A stretch of DNA of 64,000 nt from Bedellia somnulentella (Eukaryota; Arthropoda; Insecta; Lepidoptera; Bedelliidae). Made by a program: the position numbers and the translations under genes. The DNA is taken from NCBI GenBank assembly GCA_963576735.1, contig OY755183.1, forward strand, positions 9,381,213-9,445,212, given 5' to 3'. Below, piece by piece: positions 9,001 through 21,017 of this stretch. How positions within the stretch are numbered: the first letter of the stretch is position 1; each line of letters begins with the position of its first letter. A model generated the notes under the pieces. The model was not told where the DNA came from. It saw nothing but the letters and a program-made list of their open reading frames with translations, and did no database searches.

Positions 9001-12000
9001 TTGGGTTCTCTGTTTGAAAATCTAGAACTGGATAATTCAATGGAAAATAAAATAGTTGAAACGTTTCCAGCCATTGTTCCTTCTGGAGAACGTCACAGTA
9101 ATGTTAAGGTTTATGGAGGCAACTCTTATGTAAGTTTTTACTTAAAATTCTTAATTAAAGTTATAATTATTATTTATTATATAGTATTAAGTAAGCTCAT
9201 AATAGATAGATGGTAATGTAATATTTTAGGTAGACAATGGTCAACATGCGCGCTCAAGATGTTCTCTTATAAAAGTTTATTTTTATTTCAAGTAACTGCA
9301 AAAACCCATATGCAGATTAATCTCATGTTTTCTAATATAGCTTAATAAACTTTGGGTTTACATAAACCTATGGTTAAACCAATTTCAAAACAAAACATTT
9401 ACCAGCCTTTATTGGTAAAATAAAATTCCGGTGGCAAGGGACCGAAATAACATATATTTTTTTGCATTTAATTAAAGATCTAAGTGTTAAATACATAGGT
9501 ATATATCAATATACAGTCACTAAAATAATAAAAATGAGAGGAGAGGGGATAGAGGTAATTAAGTTAATACTCAGCCAATTATGCGAAGTGAAAAGGGTAA
9601 ACATAATAAAAGATGTATTTTTGGAAAGGATTTTCCAGCTATTTTCCCGGCAGTTAAAGAATAAATTATTTATTTCAGATAAGGTTAGCCGCTCTGAATT
9701 CTCCGTACTCTGGATCAATTCGATCGGCTAAAAACAACACCGGCTACAACTGGGCTAATTACGATTGCTATAAACAGGCGAAGAAAGCACGTTTTGGTTA
9801 TAGATTTGCTGCATTTTTGTCACATAGGTAAGGTTTTTATATTTAAAATTATTACGAACCTGTTAATTTTAGAAAAATGGTGACAAGCAATAAAAAATAA
9901 TGTCTATGCAATTATTGGAATGGAAACCACTGTGATGAGAAACTTACATGGCTGAGTTTATTCAGTCATGTTATAGTAAATTCGCACCAATCGTTGGTAA
10001 ATCTGCCCGGTATCATGTGAGCGCACTGTCTAAGCGAAACGTTACTAAAATTAACCTGGTGTTCAAAGGTATGTGTGGTCGCCAATTGTGCTTTCATTTA
10101 GATGTATGCCGTACATACATGTTTTTATGTTCACCGTCTCAAATAAATCGTAAAAATAAGTTATATTTGTTATGTATAGAATATAAATATTCTTCATGGG
10201 CTTTTATTATAATTTAACTTTTTTTACACAACCATGCTTACAGTAAATCAAAAGCATATATACACAAATGTTATCCACTCTTAGTACTGGAGACAGCACA
10301 TACCAATGCGGTAGAGGACAATTGTATAGTTACTAGAGACATTTGCGTCAAGCAAGATTAATGCAATATGCAAGATCACATAAAATGTTAACATAAAACA
10401 TATTTACTTACAAGGGTGCACTTAAGTATAGTTTACTGTAAAAACGATTGTATTAATACTAAATTTGTACATAGAACCTCATAATTGGAAATTCCTTAGC
10501 CAATGTCGGAAAATCTGCTTCAATTTTCTGTACATCTGTGAACATCTGTTATTGGCCTTACTTGATTTCTATTTTTAGCTGTGTTTTATTATTTGTTGTT
10601 GACCAACTTCGAGTTTTTTTGGTGATGGTTGGGCGATGTGGCTTCGAGACTTATCACCGACTTTATTTTATACCAACATTAATTTTATAATTTTTTCCCC
10701 GAAAATTTATTTATTTATTTTTATTAGGAACATCAACAGCGACATAAATAATAAAACACAGCTAAAAATAGAAATCAAGTAAGGCCAATAACAGATGTTC
10801 ACAGATGTACAGAAAATTGAAGCAGATTTTCCGACACTACTACTGTCACCATTTTTTTACTATCTTACAAAATTTATACTTTGTAAATATCAGAGCATAG
10901 TAATTAACCTACTCTGCACATGGTTGATGCGATTTTGTTATTTAATTCGCTTATGTATGCAGAATAGGTGATCTGCGGACATTAGTGAGGAAGCGCGACC
11001 GAAACCTACCAATTTACAACTTGCAAAACGAGCTACTGTTTGAGTCCTGGAATAGCCTGTTTAATGGATCAGAAGCAGTTTTCGCTAAAACACCGGCGAC
11101 TATTTACAGTTTTAATGGAAGAAACGTTTTAAATGATTCTACTTGGTAAGGGTTTGTTTTTTAAACAGTTTTTCAGGGTGTTAATAGAATGAAAAGAATA
11201 TCAATGGAAATAAATTCAGAATTAACAGTTCCCTTTGTTTGTACATCATGATATTTTGTCATATCATTAATTTAAAATGACCTTAATTTATTCTTGTTAA
11301 TCAAACATCGGTTAAGGATGGGCATCTTATTTTAATCAATTCAAATTCATTGTAACTTTGAAATACTATTCTTTGCTGCAAAGTTACTAAATTTTTTTAA
11401 TTGTATTATTCAACAGCATTCCAAAAATGTAAATCAACTTGCTTAACTTAACTACAACTTATATTAGCTTAATGCTTAACTTAATAAATTATTTTTTATT
11501 AATAGTGTTGAGAACCATGCGTATTTTTTTTCTGTAAGGTAAACAAACAAGTTCAAAATTGGTACTGAAATTCAATATCAAACTGTAAAAAAAGCAGATC
11601 ATGAATCGCTTAAAAAAAATAAGAGATAATAGAAAAACAATATTAATATTTTTTTTCTAGGCCTAATAAGGTAGTGTGGCACGGAAGTAATAAATATGGT
11701 CAGCGTGCCTCAGATGCGTATTGCCAAGAATGGCAATCTGATGATCCTCGGAGCTTTGGAAAAGCTTCCTCACTTTTCAGCAATAAATTACTCACAGATA
11801 AAAAGTAAGTTGTCGAATATATATTTTTATATGCTCACTAGATTTGGCAACGGTAAAACCGTATTAATTATTTCTGTGTATTTTCAGTCTATAAAAAAAT
11901 AGGGGTGGACAGCCCTTGTCACTTAAGAGTGTAAAGATAGTTCTAACTTATTCTGAGACCTATCGAATGTGTGTGTGTGCAAAATTTCAATGAAATCGGT

Positions 12001-13530
12001 TCAGCAGTTTCGGAGAAGTTGTTTATATATTACATGTACTTTTATAATTTGCTAATGAATTCTGAAACTAGGTTCAATTTCAATCAAACGTGTTTTTTGC
12101 TTTCTTTAATCAGAGCTTTCACGAAGTTTTGTCTTTTTCAGCTATCCCTGTAGTAGTGAGAATATTGTGCTTTGTGTCGAAGTTACCTCATCCGGTTTCA
12201 AAGTCCAGAATCACAGACATTCCTTGTAAGTTTTTCGAAAACTTTTTTAATCCTGTGAGTAGTAGTACAATGGAGCCTTAGCAGCATATTTTATTTAGAA
12301 GTTCGTGTTATAGAATATAAAGAATTAAGTAAATTCTTAATAAATTGAGAAATTTTATTGTGTTTTCTTAGTTAACATGTTCATTAAAAAGGTTGAGGAT
12401 TCCTGTTAATTTAGTATATAGTCTATAATATCTGTACCAATGAATAACTCTCACCGATATTTTGATAATAACTGTCCCGTTATTTAAGCCATATGTGTGT
12501 CGTAGTTGTCAACTTAAGAAACTAAGGTTATACTCGTAACAGCGTGCAGTTGTATTTATTTTACTACCAAAAATATTTTAATTTAAATCTTTTTTTTCAT
12601 GAAAACCTCATGTGGGGATTATTACAAATAAATAAAGAATAAATAAAGGAAAGAAAAATTTCGACACAGGCGGGAATCGAACCCGCGACCTCGGGTATAC
12701 GCCCCGACGCTCTGCCAATTGAACCACCGTGTCAATGGCTGCCAGCGCGAAATTCTTCTATCCTTTATTTCTTTTACACGTTTAAGTAGTGTTTGCGTAT
12801 CCTACCTCCGAATTTTAACTAATTCGAAAGGCCACTTGTCTATCTTTTCAGATAGAATGCAAATGTTGTAAACGCCTATCACATAATTTAAAACTTTTTG
12901 TTCATGAAAACCTCATGTGGGGATTATTACTAATAAATAAAGAATAAATAAAGGAAAGAAAAAAAAATCGACACGGGCGGGAATCGAATTAGTAAAAATT
13001 CTGAGGTAGGAAACGCAAACACTACTTAAACGTGTAAAAGAAATAAAGGATAGAAGAATTTCGCGCTGGCAGCCATTGACACGGTGGCTCAATTGGCAGA
13101 GCGTCGGGGCGTATACCCGAAGTCGCGGGTTCGATTCCCGCCTGTGTCGAAATTTCTCTTTCCTTTATTTATTAAAAATATTTTATCTTACAATTACTCG
13201 TTAATTCATACATACATATACTTAGGGCTATAAATCCTAAGAAGGGGTAGCCAGAGCTTCGGAATATTCCTGAGCCACTTTTGGAAGTTGAGTGGGGAAA
13301 AGATTGTAAAATAAAAGATAAATGTTGCTTTATTTTGTAAAAATGTTTGCTCGTTAATATTAACTAATGAATTATTTTTATGAAACAGAGAAACCGATAA
13401 GGTTGAGAATATTTATAATTAGACTATTTCATATTTATATGTACTTATTGTCTTTTATTATTATAGGTCGCGCAGAAAAAGAGGACACAGGAGAACTTCT
13501 GGAAACTCTTATAATAATTTAAACACTTAG
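9001..13530 (+). CDS. Mp: Multiplexin (collagen XV/XVIII type), C-terminal exons with endostatin domain
   Basis: Six exons: 9001-9129, 9679-9827, 10963-11145, 11661-11804, 12142-12225 and 13467-13530. All introns are GT-AG and the phases fit, giving 250 residues and a TAG stop. Residues 1-43 (LGSLFENLE...) correspond to the end of the trimerisation/hinge region. From residue 44 (LAALNSPYSGSIR) the endostatin fold follows: NYDCYKQAKK, RFAAFLSHR, LPIYNLQNELLFESWNSLF, IYSFNGRNVL, VVWHGSNKYGQR, AYCQEWQ, then YPCSSENIVLCVEV. All four endostatin cysteines are present (DC, YC, PC, LC), as expected for its nested disulfides. This is a secreted basement-membrane proteoglycan/collagen; in Drosophila the orthologue acts at synapses and in heart and motor-axon development. 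The last exon adds a basic tail (SRRKRGHRR). Collagenous and earlier exons must lie upstream of the window or of the transposons. The symbol is by homology to Drosophila. Confidence 0.93.
10504..10836. mobile_element. Foldback element in a multiplexin intron
   Basis: Arms at 10504-10592 and about 10748-10836 are inverted copies, almost identical over about 88 bp, beginning TGTCGGAAAATC. The centre (10623-10705) contains a degenerate piece of the 240 bp interspersed repeat (GGGCGATGTGGC). It lies in the intron between exons 9679-9827 and 10963-11145. No transposase is present, so it is non-autonomous. No clear target-site duplication was found. Confidence 0.8.
11885..12030 (+). repeat. Interspersed repeat fragment in a multiplexin intron
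   Basis: The text AGGGGTGGACAGCCCTTGTC, followed by a segment reading TTTCAATGAAATCGGTTCAG, resembles a dispersed repeat common in lepidopteran introns. Recognition is from memory and the boundaries are approximate. Confidence 0.4.
12581..13173 (-). mobile_element. tRNA-bearing retroposon, multimeric copy with inverted arms and 12 bp TSD
   Basis: Related to the tandem array. It holds one full minus-strand unit (tRNA-like 12662-12733), a second partial minus unit (12894-12985) and an inverted plus-strand part (tRNA-like 13078-13149). Identical 12 bp AAAAATATTTTA flanks lie at 12569-12580 and 13174-13185, which suggests target-primed insertion. Its 3' end, reading the minus strand, is a hairpin ACATGA...TCATG, an A run, then GATTTAAAT. 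The tRNA-like parts belong to the subfamily with a regular anticodon arm (TCGGG-GCGTATA-CCCGA). It lies in the last multiplexin intron. Confidence 0.8.
13205..13315 (-). repeat. 240 bp interspersed repeat, partial
   Basis: Reads on + as CTATAAATCC...GGGGTAGCCAGAGCTTC...GGAAGTTGAGTGGGGAAAAG, the reverse of the repeat seen in full at 25215-25462. Confidence 0.7.
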
Positions 13531-13558
13531 CAAAGAAAATTACGAGTACTAGAGTAGC

Positions 13559-13564
13559 AATAAA
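13559..13564 (+). terminator. Poly(A) signal of multiplexin
   Basis: AATAAA 29 bp after the multiplexin stop, the first canonical signal downstream. Another lies near 13613. Confidence 0.6.
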
Positions 13565-15402
13565 GTTCATCTTGTGTTTCTGAACTGAAAGAACGGTCAG
13601 AGAAAAAGAAGCAAATAAATTCTTACTGAGAGGCTGATGCTGGTTTCATTTTCTCTATTCAATTATTTTATCTATATAAATTATGCGTAAGTTGCTATTT
13701 AAGTTAATATATAATAAATACTAAATATTGTTTTTTTTTATGTCTATACCAAAAGAGGGGTTAAGATTTTGGTCCTGTGCCATTAATCCTACGAGAGAGT
13801 TTGAAAATCTTTATTAGAAGAAATTATAGTTATTTAAGAATGAAGAAAGTTAAGCTTGAAAAAAACAATCAAGTAATGTGCAATTAATTTTTTAAAAAGT
13901 TATTTTTTTAAATATGCGTAACTTGCAAAATGCAGTTCCGAGAAAAAAAACTTTTATAAATTTGATTTTTTTAGAGGTTTGAGACGTAAAATTATTTTGT
14001 AAAATAGAAATCATATATGACTTGTATTTGTAACATAAAAATATAAAATGGGATAAACTTTTTGCATAATGGCTTTTTGTATAAAAGTTCTAATTAAAAA
14101 TAAGATAGAAGTATTTCTTATTATAACAATAGTGAGCTTTTTTACCATTTGACTGGAATTTTCTAATGCCAGCAGTAAAAAGTAATGTTTTCTTATAAAA
14201 AAATACAATTTATACAAATATAAAATTTTCACAGATGGTGTTGAATTTATCATTCTATAATTTGTTGTTAAAAAATATACTATTCCTCCAAAGTCTTGAA
14301 TAAATGGTTTAAAAAACTTTAACCTTAGTTTCATTTGTCTATTATTATTTGTTTTAAAATATTATTAAAAATGAACTTTTGGATAAAAATAATGTGCGAT
14401 TTCATCTTGTATCCCAGAATTCAGGCTATATCAATATTTGAGGCTATATCATTGAATTAAAAATACTAACAAAACTTTATTGTTTCGGCAGTATAATGAT
14501 TTCAATGTCGTCTGTGACAGCAACGGTTGAAAATTTTTATGATCAGAAAATTTATTGCAATATTTCTGATGTAAATTTTTACTTTCTTTGTTTTTAATAA
14601 AACCGTTGTAGTCTTTAAAAAAAACCAATAAATTTCGGTTTAAGTAAATAAAAAAGTTTATATCATCTAGTAGATTAAATTTGAAACAAATCCTTATTCA
14701 TATTGTTGTATAAATGGACAAAAACTTTCCACTCAACACTATCCGATTTAATTTTAACTCAACTCCTTAATGCGATGGCTTTAGGAATTGAGAACGTTCT
14801 CGCACCGTATTGTTAACACGACAGCATTAACGGAGCGAAACTTTAGTATGGATAGTACGTTTTTGACGTTGGGTTTTTAGGTGGGGTTAAAATATATAGA
14901 GTCATATCACACATTTTTCTCATCTACGCACATATGTTTAATTTTATATATTAGTACTTTTTACATGAAATGAAAGAATAACAACAAAGAAACATATTAC
15001 AAAACATATAAAAACAATGTCAAAGGAAAAATGAAATCATCATCATAAAAAAAACATGCTGAAAGCTGAAAATATCATGATAAAACATTAGTTGCGAAAC
15101 ATGCTTTGTGTCATATAATTATAAAGTTTAGTTGTTTTTAAAAAACTTAAAATAGTCTGATTATAGCTATAAAAAGGTTTTATCTGCTTATTTGCTCATT
15201 TTCGACTACAATACAGTCTTAAGTAAAAATCTACATAGTTTCATAAAATAAAGCAACGAATATCTTCTTGGTAGTAAACGAACAAATGCCTCCTTGCTCG
15301 ACAGTATATACACATATAGTCATTACGTAATATCGAACCTAAACTCATAATTATTATAGGTAAATAACACATTTGATTTTGATGGGCACCTTACATACAT
15401 GC
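13565..15402. other. AT-rich intergenic sequence, nothing recognised
   Basis: Several short frames (for example 14011-14334, -) are low-complexity, rich in F, I, Y and L, and show no domain. A 12 bp palindrome GAGAACGTTCTC lies near 14789-14800 with no evident partner. Confidence 0.5.
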
Positions 15403-15790
15403 ACATAACATATACTGACGGCCATAAATCCCGAAAGTTGTGAAGTGGTGGAACCAATTATAAACTACTGATTATTTACACAATACACACATTACACAAT
15501 ACAAACACAATTTTTTACTCTTATTTATTTTGTATCAATGTGTTTGTTTACTGTGTAATGTCGGCTCAGAACAGCACTAACCCATTTTTTCTCGATGGTG
15601 TACATAAGAGGAGACTAGGGGTATTTGGGATTATAGAGGAATTTTAGGGCGATGCAGTTGGACACCCATCACCAACAACCTATATCTTACTATCTTTTCC
15701 CCAATCACTTTCGAAATTAGCTGACGATTTTTTTATTCCTCAACTCTCGCTACCCCCTCTAGGGATTTATAGCCGTGAGTATATGTGTAT
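15403..15790 (+). repeat. 240 bp interspersed repeat, copy plus an inverted scrap
   Basis: A short minus-oriented scrap is at 15405-15470 (CATATACTGACGGCCATAAA). A near-full plus copy at about 15555-15790 begins TGTCGGCTCAGAACAGCAC and ends ATAGCCGTGAGTATATGTG. Confidence 0.75.
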
Positions 15791-16267
15791 ACGAATCACA
15801 CACTCAATTCACTTCTATATCTAAAAGTCATATCCACCCTATCTTTACATTTTCGTCAAAGCGAAAATAAAGTCTGCATTCAACAATAGTTTTCATTCGT
15901 TAAAAAGAGTGCAAAGTTGTTCGTTACTAAAACAATCATGCTGCAACAAAACCAGCTCAAAAGTAATTTGAAAATTAATTTAAAACTTAATAACTTTCTA
16001 TATTGAATAGAGAATGGATTTCTTGGTTTTTGAAGCTAAAGTGTAACAACGGTATTCAGTTATTTTACGAAGCATTTTGATCCATTCGAAATAAAGAATT
16101 TTGTTATTTATTAAATATTCGTGTTTTAAAAATACAAATTTTAATAAAAATATGTGAAATTAGTTTATCTATTGAATTGAGAAACATATTGTGGTATTAT
16201 AATAGTAGTATGCAAATTAAATTTTAGGAGTTTTTTAACATTGTCTATTAATTAATTAATTAAAATT
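15791..16267. other. AT-rich spacer, nothing recognised
   Basis: No coding frame of note. A short (TTAA)n run ends directly at the tRNA-like fragment. Confidence 0.5.
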
Positions 16268-16345
16268 ACGACGGGGGCGTATACCCAAGGTCGCGGGTTC
16301 GAACCCCGCCGGTGTCGAAATTTTTCTTTCCTTTATTTATGAGTT
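16268..16345 (+). mobile_element. 5'-truncated tRNA-bearing retroposon fragment
   Basis: Begins inside the anticodon arm (ACGGGGGCGTATACCC) and continues through the T arm, the acceptor GGTGTCG and the TTTTTCTTTCCTTTATTTAT tail. The D arm and 5' half are missing. Confidence 0.8.
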
Positions 16346-16431
16346 GTTTTTATTTTTATTTTTATGCAGTGATAAATATAGAAAACAACTTATAGTTATT
16401 CATAAATAGTTAATTCATCTTTTATTTAATA

Positions 16432-17225
16432 ATGATGAATATTGCATGTGCGTCTTTTGAAAAAAAGGGAATTAGGGTGAATGTGGATAAAACAAAAACT
16501 ATGGTTTTTGAGAGAAAGGTGAATATGACCGAATGCGTGATTGAGATTAATGGTAAGAAAGTGGAACAAGTGAAAGATTTTGTATATTTGGGAAGTTTGT
16601 TTACTAGGGATGGAAAGTGTGATGAAGATATCGAGAGAAGAGTATAAAAGGGTAATGCGGTAAATGGAGCACTGGATAGTCTAATGTCTAGTCAGTCGGT
16701 GTCTGAAAAGGCCCGAATGGCTGTGCATGATGCTGTCCTCGTTCCTACGCTTATGTATGGCAGTGAATGTTGGGTGTGGCAGAAGAAGCATGAAAGTAGA
16801 GTGAATGCAGTAGAAATGAGATCCCTCAGAAAAGTGTGTAATGTAAGGTTATGTGATCGTGTGAGGAATTATGTGATTCGTGAAAGGTGTGGTGTAACAG
16901 ATGATATTGTAAAAAAGATAGAAAAAGGAATGTTGAGATGGTTTGGGCACATAGATAGGATGGATGACAGTAAATTGGTGAAAGAGATATAGCCAATGTG
17001 GAAGGTAATGTTAGTAGAGGACAACCTCGGAGGACACATTTGGATCAAATAGAAAATGTGCTCAAAAAGGCAGGTGTCCGCAGTATGAAGAATAAAAGAG
17101 CATGTATGAAAAGATTGATGGATGTAAACGAAGCCAGAGAGGTTTGCCAGGATCGTACAAAGTGGCGATCGATAGTCTCTGCCTACCCCAATGGGAACTA
17201 ACGGCGTGAGAATATGTATGTATGT
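16432..17225 (+). pseudogene. RTE-type non-LTR retrotransposon, decayed 3' end of reverse transcriptase
   Basis: A C-terminal RT fragment: KGIRVNVDKTKTMVFERK, VKDFVYLGSLFTRDGKCDEDI, LVPTLMYGSECWVWQKKHE, MLRWFGHIDRMDDSKL, GQPRRTHLDQIENVLKKAGV, then DRTKWRSIVSAYPNGN. These are the usual landmarks of RTE elements. It carries an in-frame stop near 16645 and a frameshift near 16990, so it is dead. The 3' end runs AACGGCGTGAGAATATG into a TATG microsatellite, typical of RTE tails. At least six shorter copies of this 3' end are scattered in the window. Confidence 0.88.
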
Positions 17226-17312
17226 CATTTAATAATATAAATTTTCGATGAAAAGTTCGAAAAGCGATTCACTATTGCAAATAAATCCTCAATGTTTTAC
17301 ATATAATGTTAA

Positions 17313-18301
17313 CCCTTAACTGGTATCGGGGGTCAAAATTTACCCCAGTGCAACACATTTCATAACATAACTTTTCAGTTTTATTACCTACACTCCGACG
17401 CATCTAGCTAATCTCATTACGTCGCGGGGTGCGGCGGGCGACGGACTTTGGTTGCTCTAACATTACTGCAAACAGAGGTACGTACACTGTTGGGGTCTAA
17501 AATCACCCCCGACACCAAGTATAGTGATTTAACTGGATACTATATTAAGAACGTTTTGTTAATTTTTTCAGTAAATAACCATAGTCATAGCCGGTTTTTT
17601 GAATGAGGATCAAATAACTCAATTATTGGGAGACAAAGATCATGAATCTGGTCCAGAAACTGATCCTGAGACTGCTGTTTGTGATAACGAAAACATTAGT
17701 GATTGCGAGGAACTAGAAGTAGCTAGCTGTTCTGAAGAGAGTGTCCTTGAAGGAGATTCGGATTCCTCCTCATCAAGTTCCAGTAGCAAGGAAGAAGAAA
17801 ATGTATTATTTTTAGTTTTTAATTTTCATATGTAAAGAACTATTTCCGCAAAAGCCATCGCATGTACCAAATGTTAAGTATTTTGTAGTTTATAATTCTC
17901 ACTTCATAGCAATTTCGTTTATCTTGTTATTTTTTAAATATTTGATTGATCTTATACAAGATGTCTTTTTTTGTTATAGCTATTATATAAGAAAAAAGTA
18001 TAAAGCGTTATTTTGCCATAATTATTAGATTTTTATAGAATTTAAGACTATCAAACTCGAGTCCTAAAAACGTTGTTAAAAAATTAATAAGTTTTAAAAA
18101 TGATTAAAAATAAGTTCTTTTTTTGATAAAAAGATTAATAAAAATTATTGTACCTTAGATTAAAAGTGGTTTTACTATATAAAAAATAATAGTTGTAAAA
18201 TCAAAGAAAAAAATGTATATTTATACCTTTTTTTGGAAATGGGGTCATATTTTACCCCCGATACCAAATAGGTTGCCTTTTTTTGCGAACCCAGTTAAGG
18301 G
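17313..18301 (+). mobile_element. piggyBac-like element, non-autonomous, TTAA target duplication
   Basis: Flanked by TTAA at 17309-17312 and 18302-18305, with 11 bp terminal inverted repeats CCCTTAACTGG / CCAGTTAAGGG. A subterminal motif TGGTATCGGGGGT with a following ACCCC recurs near the left end (17321), internally near 17490 and near the right end (18236), partly inverted. Total length 989 bp. The TTAA site and CCCT-type ends are diagnostic of the piggyBac superfamily. Confidence 0.9.
17599..17835 (+). pseudogene. Remnant of piggyBac transposase N-terminus
   Basis: A 78-codon frame inside the element: acidic, with GDKDHESGPETDPETAV, SDCEELEVASCSEES and a serine run (eight S in a row). 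Such acidic N-termini are common in piggyBac-type transposases. The DDD catalytic core is absent. Confidence 0.55.
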
Positions 18302-18638
18302 TTAAGCTTTTCTTCATATTTCAGTGTATAAATCTTATAAACTTATGATTTTTGTGGTTCCCTATCTGAAAACTACCTGATTAATTTATATATTAGATAT
18401 TGAAGTAAAGCGCCTTAATGTATATATTTCTTGTCATATCATTTATATTCATTTAACATTGCTTTAAAGTGGCATCTATTCCCTACTAAATTTTGCAAAA
18501 ATGGCTAAGGATTTTCTTCTTCCACAGCTTGAGTACACGTAAATAGTATTGTTTCATAATGACAGACAATTAATGGCCAACAATACCAGACGTAAATATT
18601 ACTAGAAATTAATCTTCTTATTTGAGTTCTCTTAAAAG

Positions 18639-18730
18639 TAAAACAACTATTGATTTTCGGATATTTTAATTTTAAAAAAACGTGTAATAACACGCGATTA
18701 AAATATCCAAAAATCAATAGTTGTTTTGAT
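18639..18730. mobile_element. Short foldback MITE (copy 1 of 2)
   Basis: Arms of about 32 bp (AAAACAACTATTGATTTT... and its inverse) lie at 18639-18671 and 18697-18729 with about one mismatch, around a 25 bp centre. The same arms bound the element at 41681-41825. Confidence 0.8.
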
Positions 18731-19420
18731 TATAATGTGCAATGTGTCTCTTAGAAATGTTGGATAGGTGAGCAGTAAGATAGGAATTATAAGTATTTCT
18801 ATAGGTAGAGATTTCTAGAAGTAAGTAATTAAATTTTGTACTATGGGTTTCAAAAATTCCTTCTTTGAGTTTTCCTGCACAGTCTTCACTCCTGGACGGA
18901 GAACTGGATTTTTGGTTCTGTAAAATGTATTGCAGCCTACTTAATAAGGATTTAGCAATTTTCAGCACCTAAAGAAGGTAGTAACATTTAGTAAAAAACA
19001 TTAATCTATCAATTTAATATAGCGTCAATAAACACAGATTCTCTTTTTGTTTCTCTGATTTCTTTCAAAGACTCAATCCTCTTTTCTACCATCAAGATAC
19101 GAAACACATTAAACACGTTTGACAGATTCCCTTTAATAAGTCGTTAGTAAGTCGGAAATCCCGCAGGTTCGCAGTCGAGTTGATTGCAACAGAGTCGGCT
19201 CGGAGATTTGGCGAGGTTCCAACCGCCAATCTCCTTAGCGCATTCCCGGGCTAGGTGTTATTGTCGAGAAAATATAAACTGGGAACTTTGCGCCATATGC
19301 GACGAAGATTTGTTACAACTAAATCTGACGGGCGCTGCTGGGAAAAGTGTGAAGTTCTTTTTGGATACCTATATTGTTGCCTAAATTTACGAAGGCGTGG
19401 TAGGATAACTCTAACGACAC
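18731..19420. other. Unresolved; GC-richer patch at 19140-19420
   Basis: No known gene. A 66-codon frame at 19184-19384 includes CYCRENINWELCAICDEDLL, and an overlapping frame runs at 19255-19476. The GC-rich start and the abrupt junction into SINE sequence suggest an unrecognised repeat rather than an exon. Confidence 0.35.
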
Positions 19421-19670
19421 TCTCAAACTCAAACGTATACGCCGTATATTCCCGAAGGGGTTGGCAGAGTTACTAATACTTCTGAACATCACGTGACGTT
19501 TTCACCTGGTGATCAGAGTATCCATGTTTAGCTTGGACCGTGTAAGGATGTGATAGGAGGTGCCTATCACCGTTATGTATGAATACACAGCCACATGACA
19601 TAGTGCAACTTAGCCATGAAGGTTCCCTCCCGATATTTTCCCTCACTGTCTACACTGCTAACAAAAATAT
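19421..19670 (-). repeat. SINE body (tRNA-headed SINE family), headless copy
   Basis: Matches the copies at 30118 and 36895: CCCGAAGGGGTTGGCAGAG, then AATACTTCTGAACATCACGT, CATGACATAGTGCAACTTAG and a CCCTCACTGT end. The tRNA-like head is missing. Confidence 0.7.
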
Positions 19671-20435
19671 TTCATGAATAAATAAATATGAAAAAGAGTC
19701 AAATGTTTACGATAACTTTCTGATCTAAGATCCCAGATGAGCTTAACGAGAATAAAAAGCTCATAGGACGTTCAATAGAATAGGCAAAAACAAAGTCTGA
19801 TAGTCAGACCAATATTTCTTTTATATACTAATCTTGGTTGTTAACATGAGGAACGACATCGCGAGGAAACCTGAGAACTAAGCGTAGTACTTTGCATAGC
19901 TAGATGTCATTTTTTTATTGTCCTTTTGCCCAAATAACTTATTAATGGCTACAAGAAATCTGAACAAAACTGTGCCTATGTTAAATTCCAAATTTGACGT
20001 TAAAACCAATCAATTTACTTATAATTCCGAATATATAATATAGCACCTAACCCTCCATTGAGATCAAAGTAGGCACCAGCATGGCTCCTGATTTGACCCT
20101 TAATGGCTCGTTAACACCGAAATAACAGAAGTTCCGACTGGAAGGTTACCGATAACGGTCGTCGATTTATTGAAATCGACCCACGTAGGCTTAATTACAT
20201 GTCCAATTTATTTACATTTACCGAAATTTGTTGGTGACAAATAATATTCGAGAAAATCGTTTCGTGCGCTGATATTTAAGTGTGATGACATTGTTTTATG
20301 TAAGACATGTCGTATTAGTCGATTGCTACATGCCAAATTTTTTTATCTAACCTATATCATTTAGGTTCAGCCAACACTAGTTAAAAATAAATGAGCCTAT
20401 TTTGCTTTATCGTCTTATCATGAACATAACATACT
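19671..20435. other. No recognisable feature
   Basis: Intergenic, AT-rich. Near 20050-20190 the GC content rises slightly, without a frame or repeat that I know. Confidence 0.4.
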
Positions 20436-20640
20436 CACGCCATTAATTACCATTGAGGTAGGCAGAGACTATGGATCGCCTCAGTGTATGATCCTGGCAA
20501 ACCTCTATAGTTTCGTTTACATCCATCAATCTTTTCATACATGCTTTTTTATTCTTCATATTTTAGACGCCTGCTTTTTTGAGTACACTCTCAATTTGAA
20601 CCTTTTCAGATATGCTCTTTTATCCTTCAAACGTTGGTAT
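20436..20640 (-). repeat. RTE 3' end fragment
   Basis: The reverse complement aligns by eye with 17050-17225: GAGTATGTTATG tail, ATGGCGTGAG, and the codons for MKRLMDVNE. Divergent and non-coding. Confidence 0.7.
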
Positions 20641-21017
20641 CACGCTTTTTTAAAAAAAAACCCTAGTTTAGACGGCTGTCAATTATACGTTCAATCAAGG
20701 CAAAACTAGTTGTATTTGGGGAAGGTTCACGAACAGAACCATAATAATACGTAAAAACATTTTTTAATCCCTTAATTTCATGCTGTTTTCCAAAAAGTGG
20801 CAAAAATACCATCGCAACGACATTAATTCTATAAACGACATTTAGTAATTTTAACAGCCTAGGCAAAAAAGGTGCAAATATTTATTTCACTACTTTTCTT
20901 TTTTCTGGGTAAACACTATACCACTTGCGAGTAAAAGAAGTAGTATAAGTTAAATGTTTAGGTGCAATAGACTCTAGCCATAGCTATAAATAATAGATAT
21001 TCAGTTTTATTAAGCTA

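Noticed and set aside
14011..14334. 107-codon minus frame
   Set aside because: Low-complexity F/I/L/Y-rich translation of AT-rich DNA with no domain.
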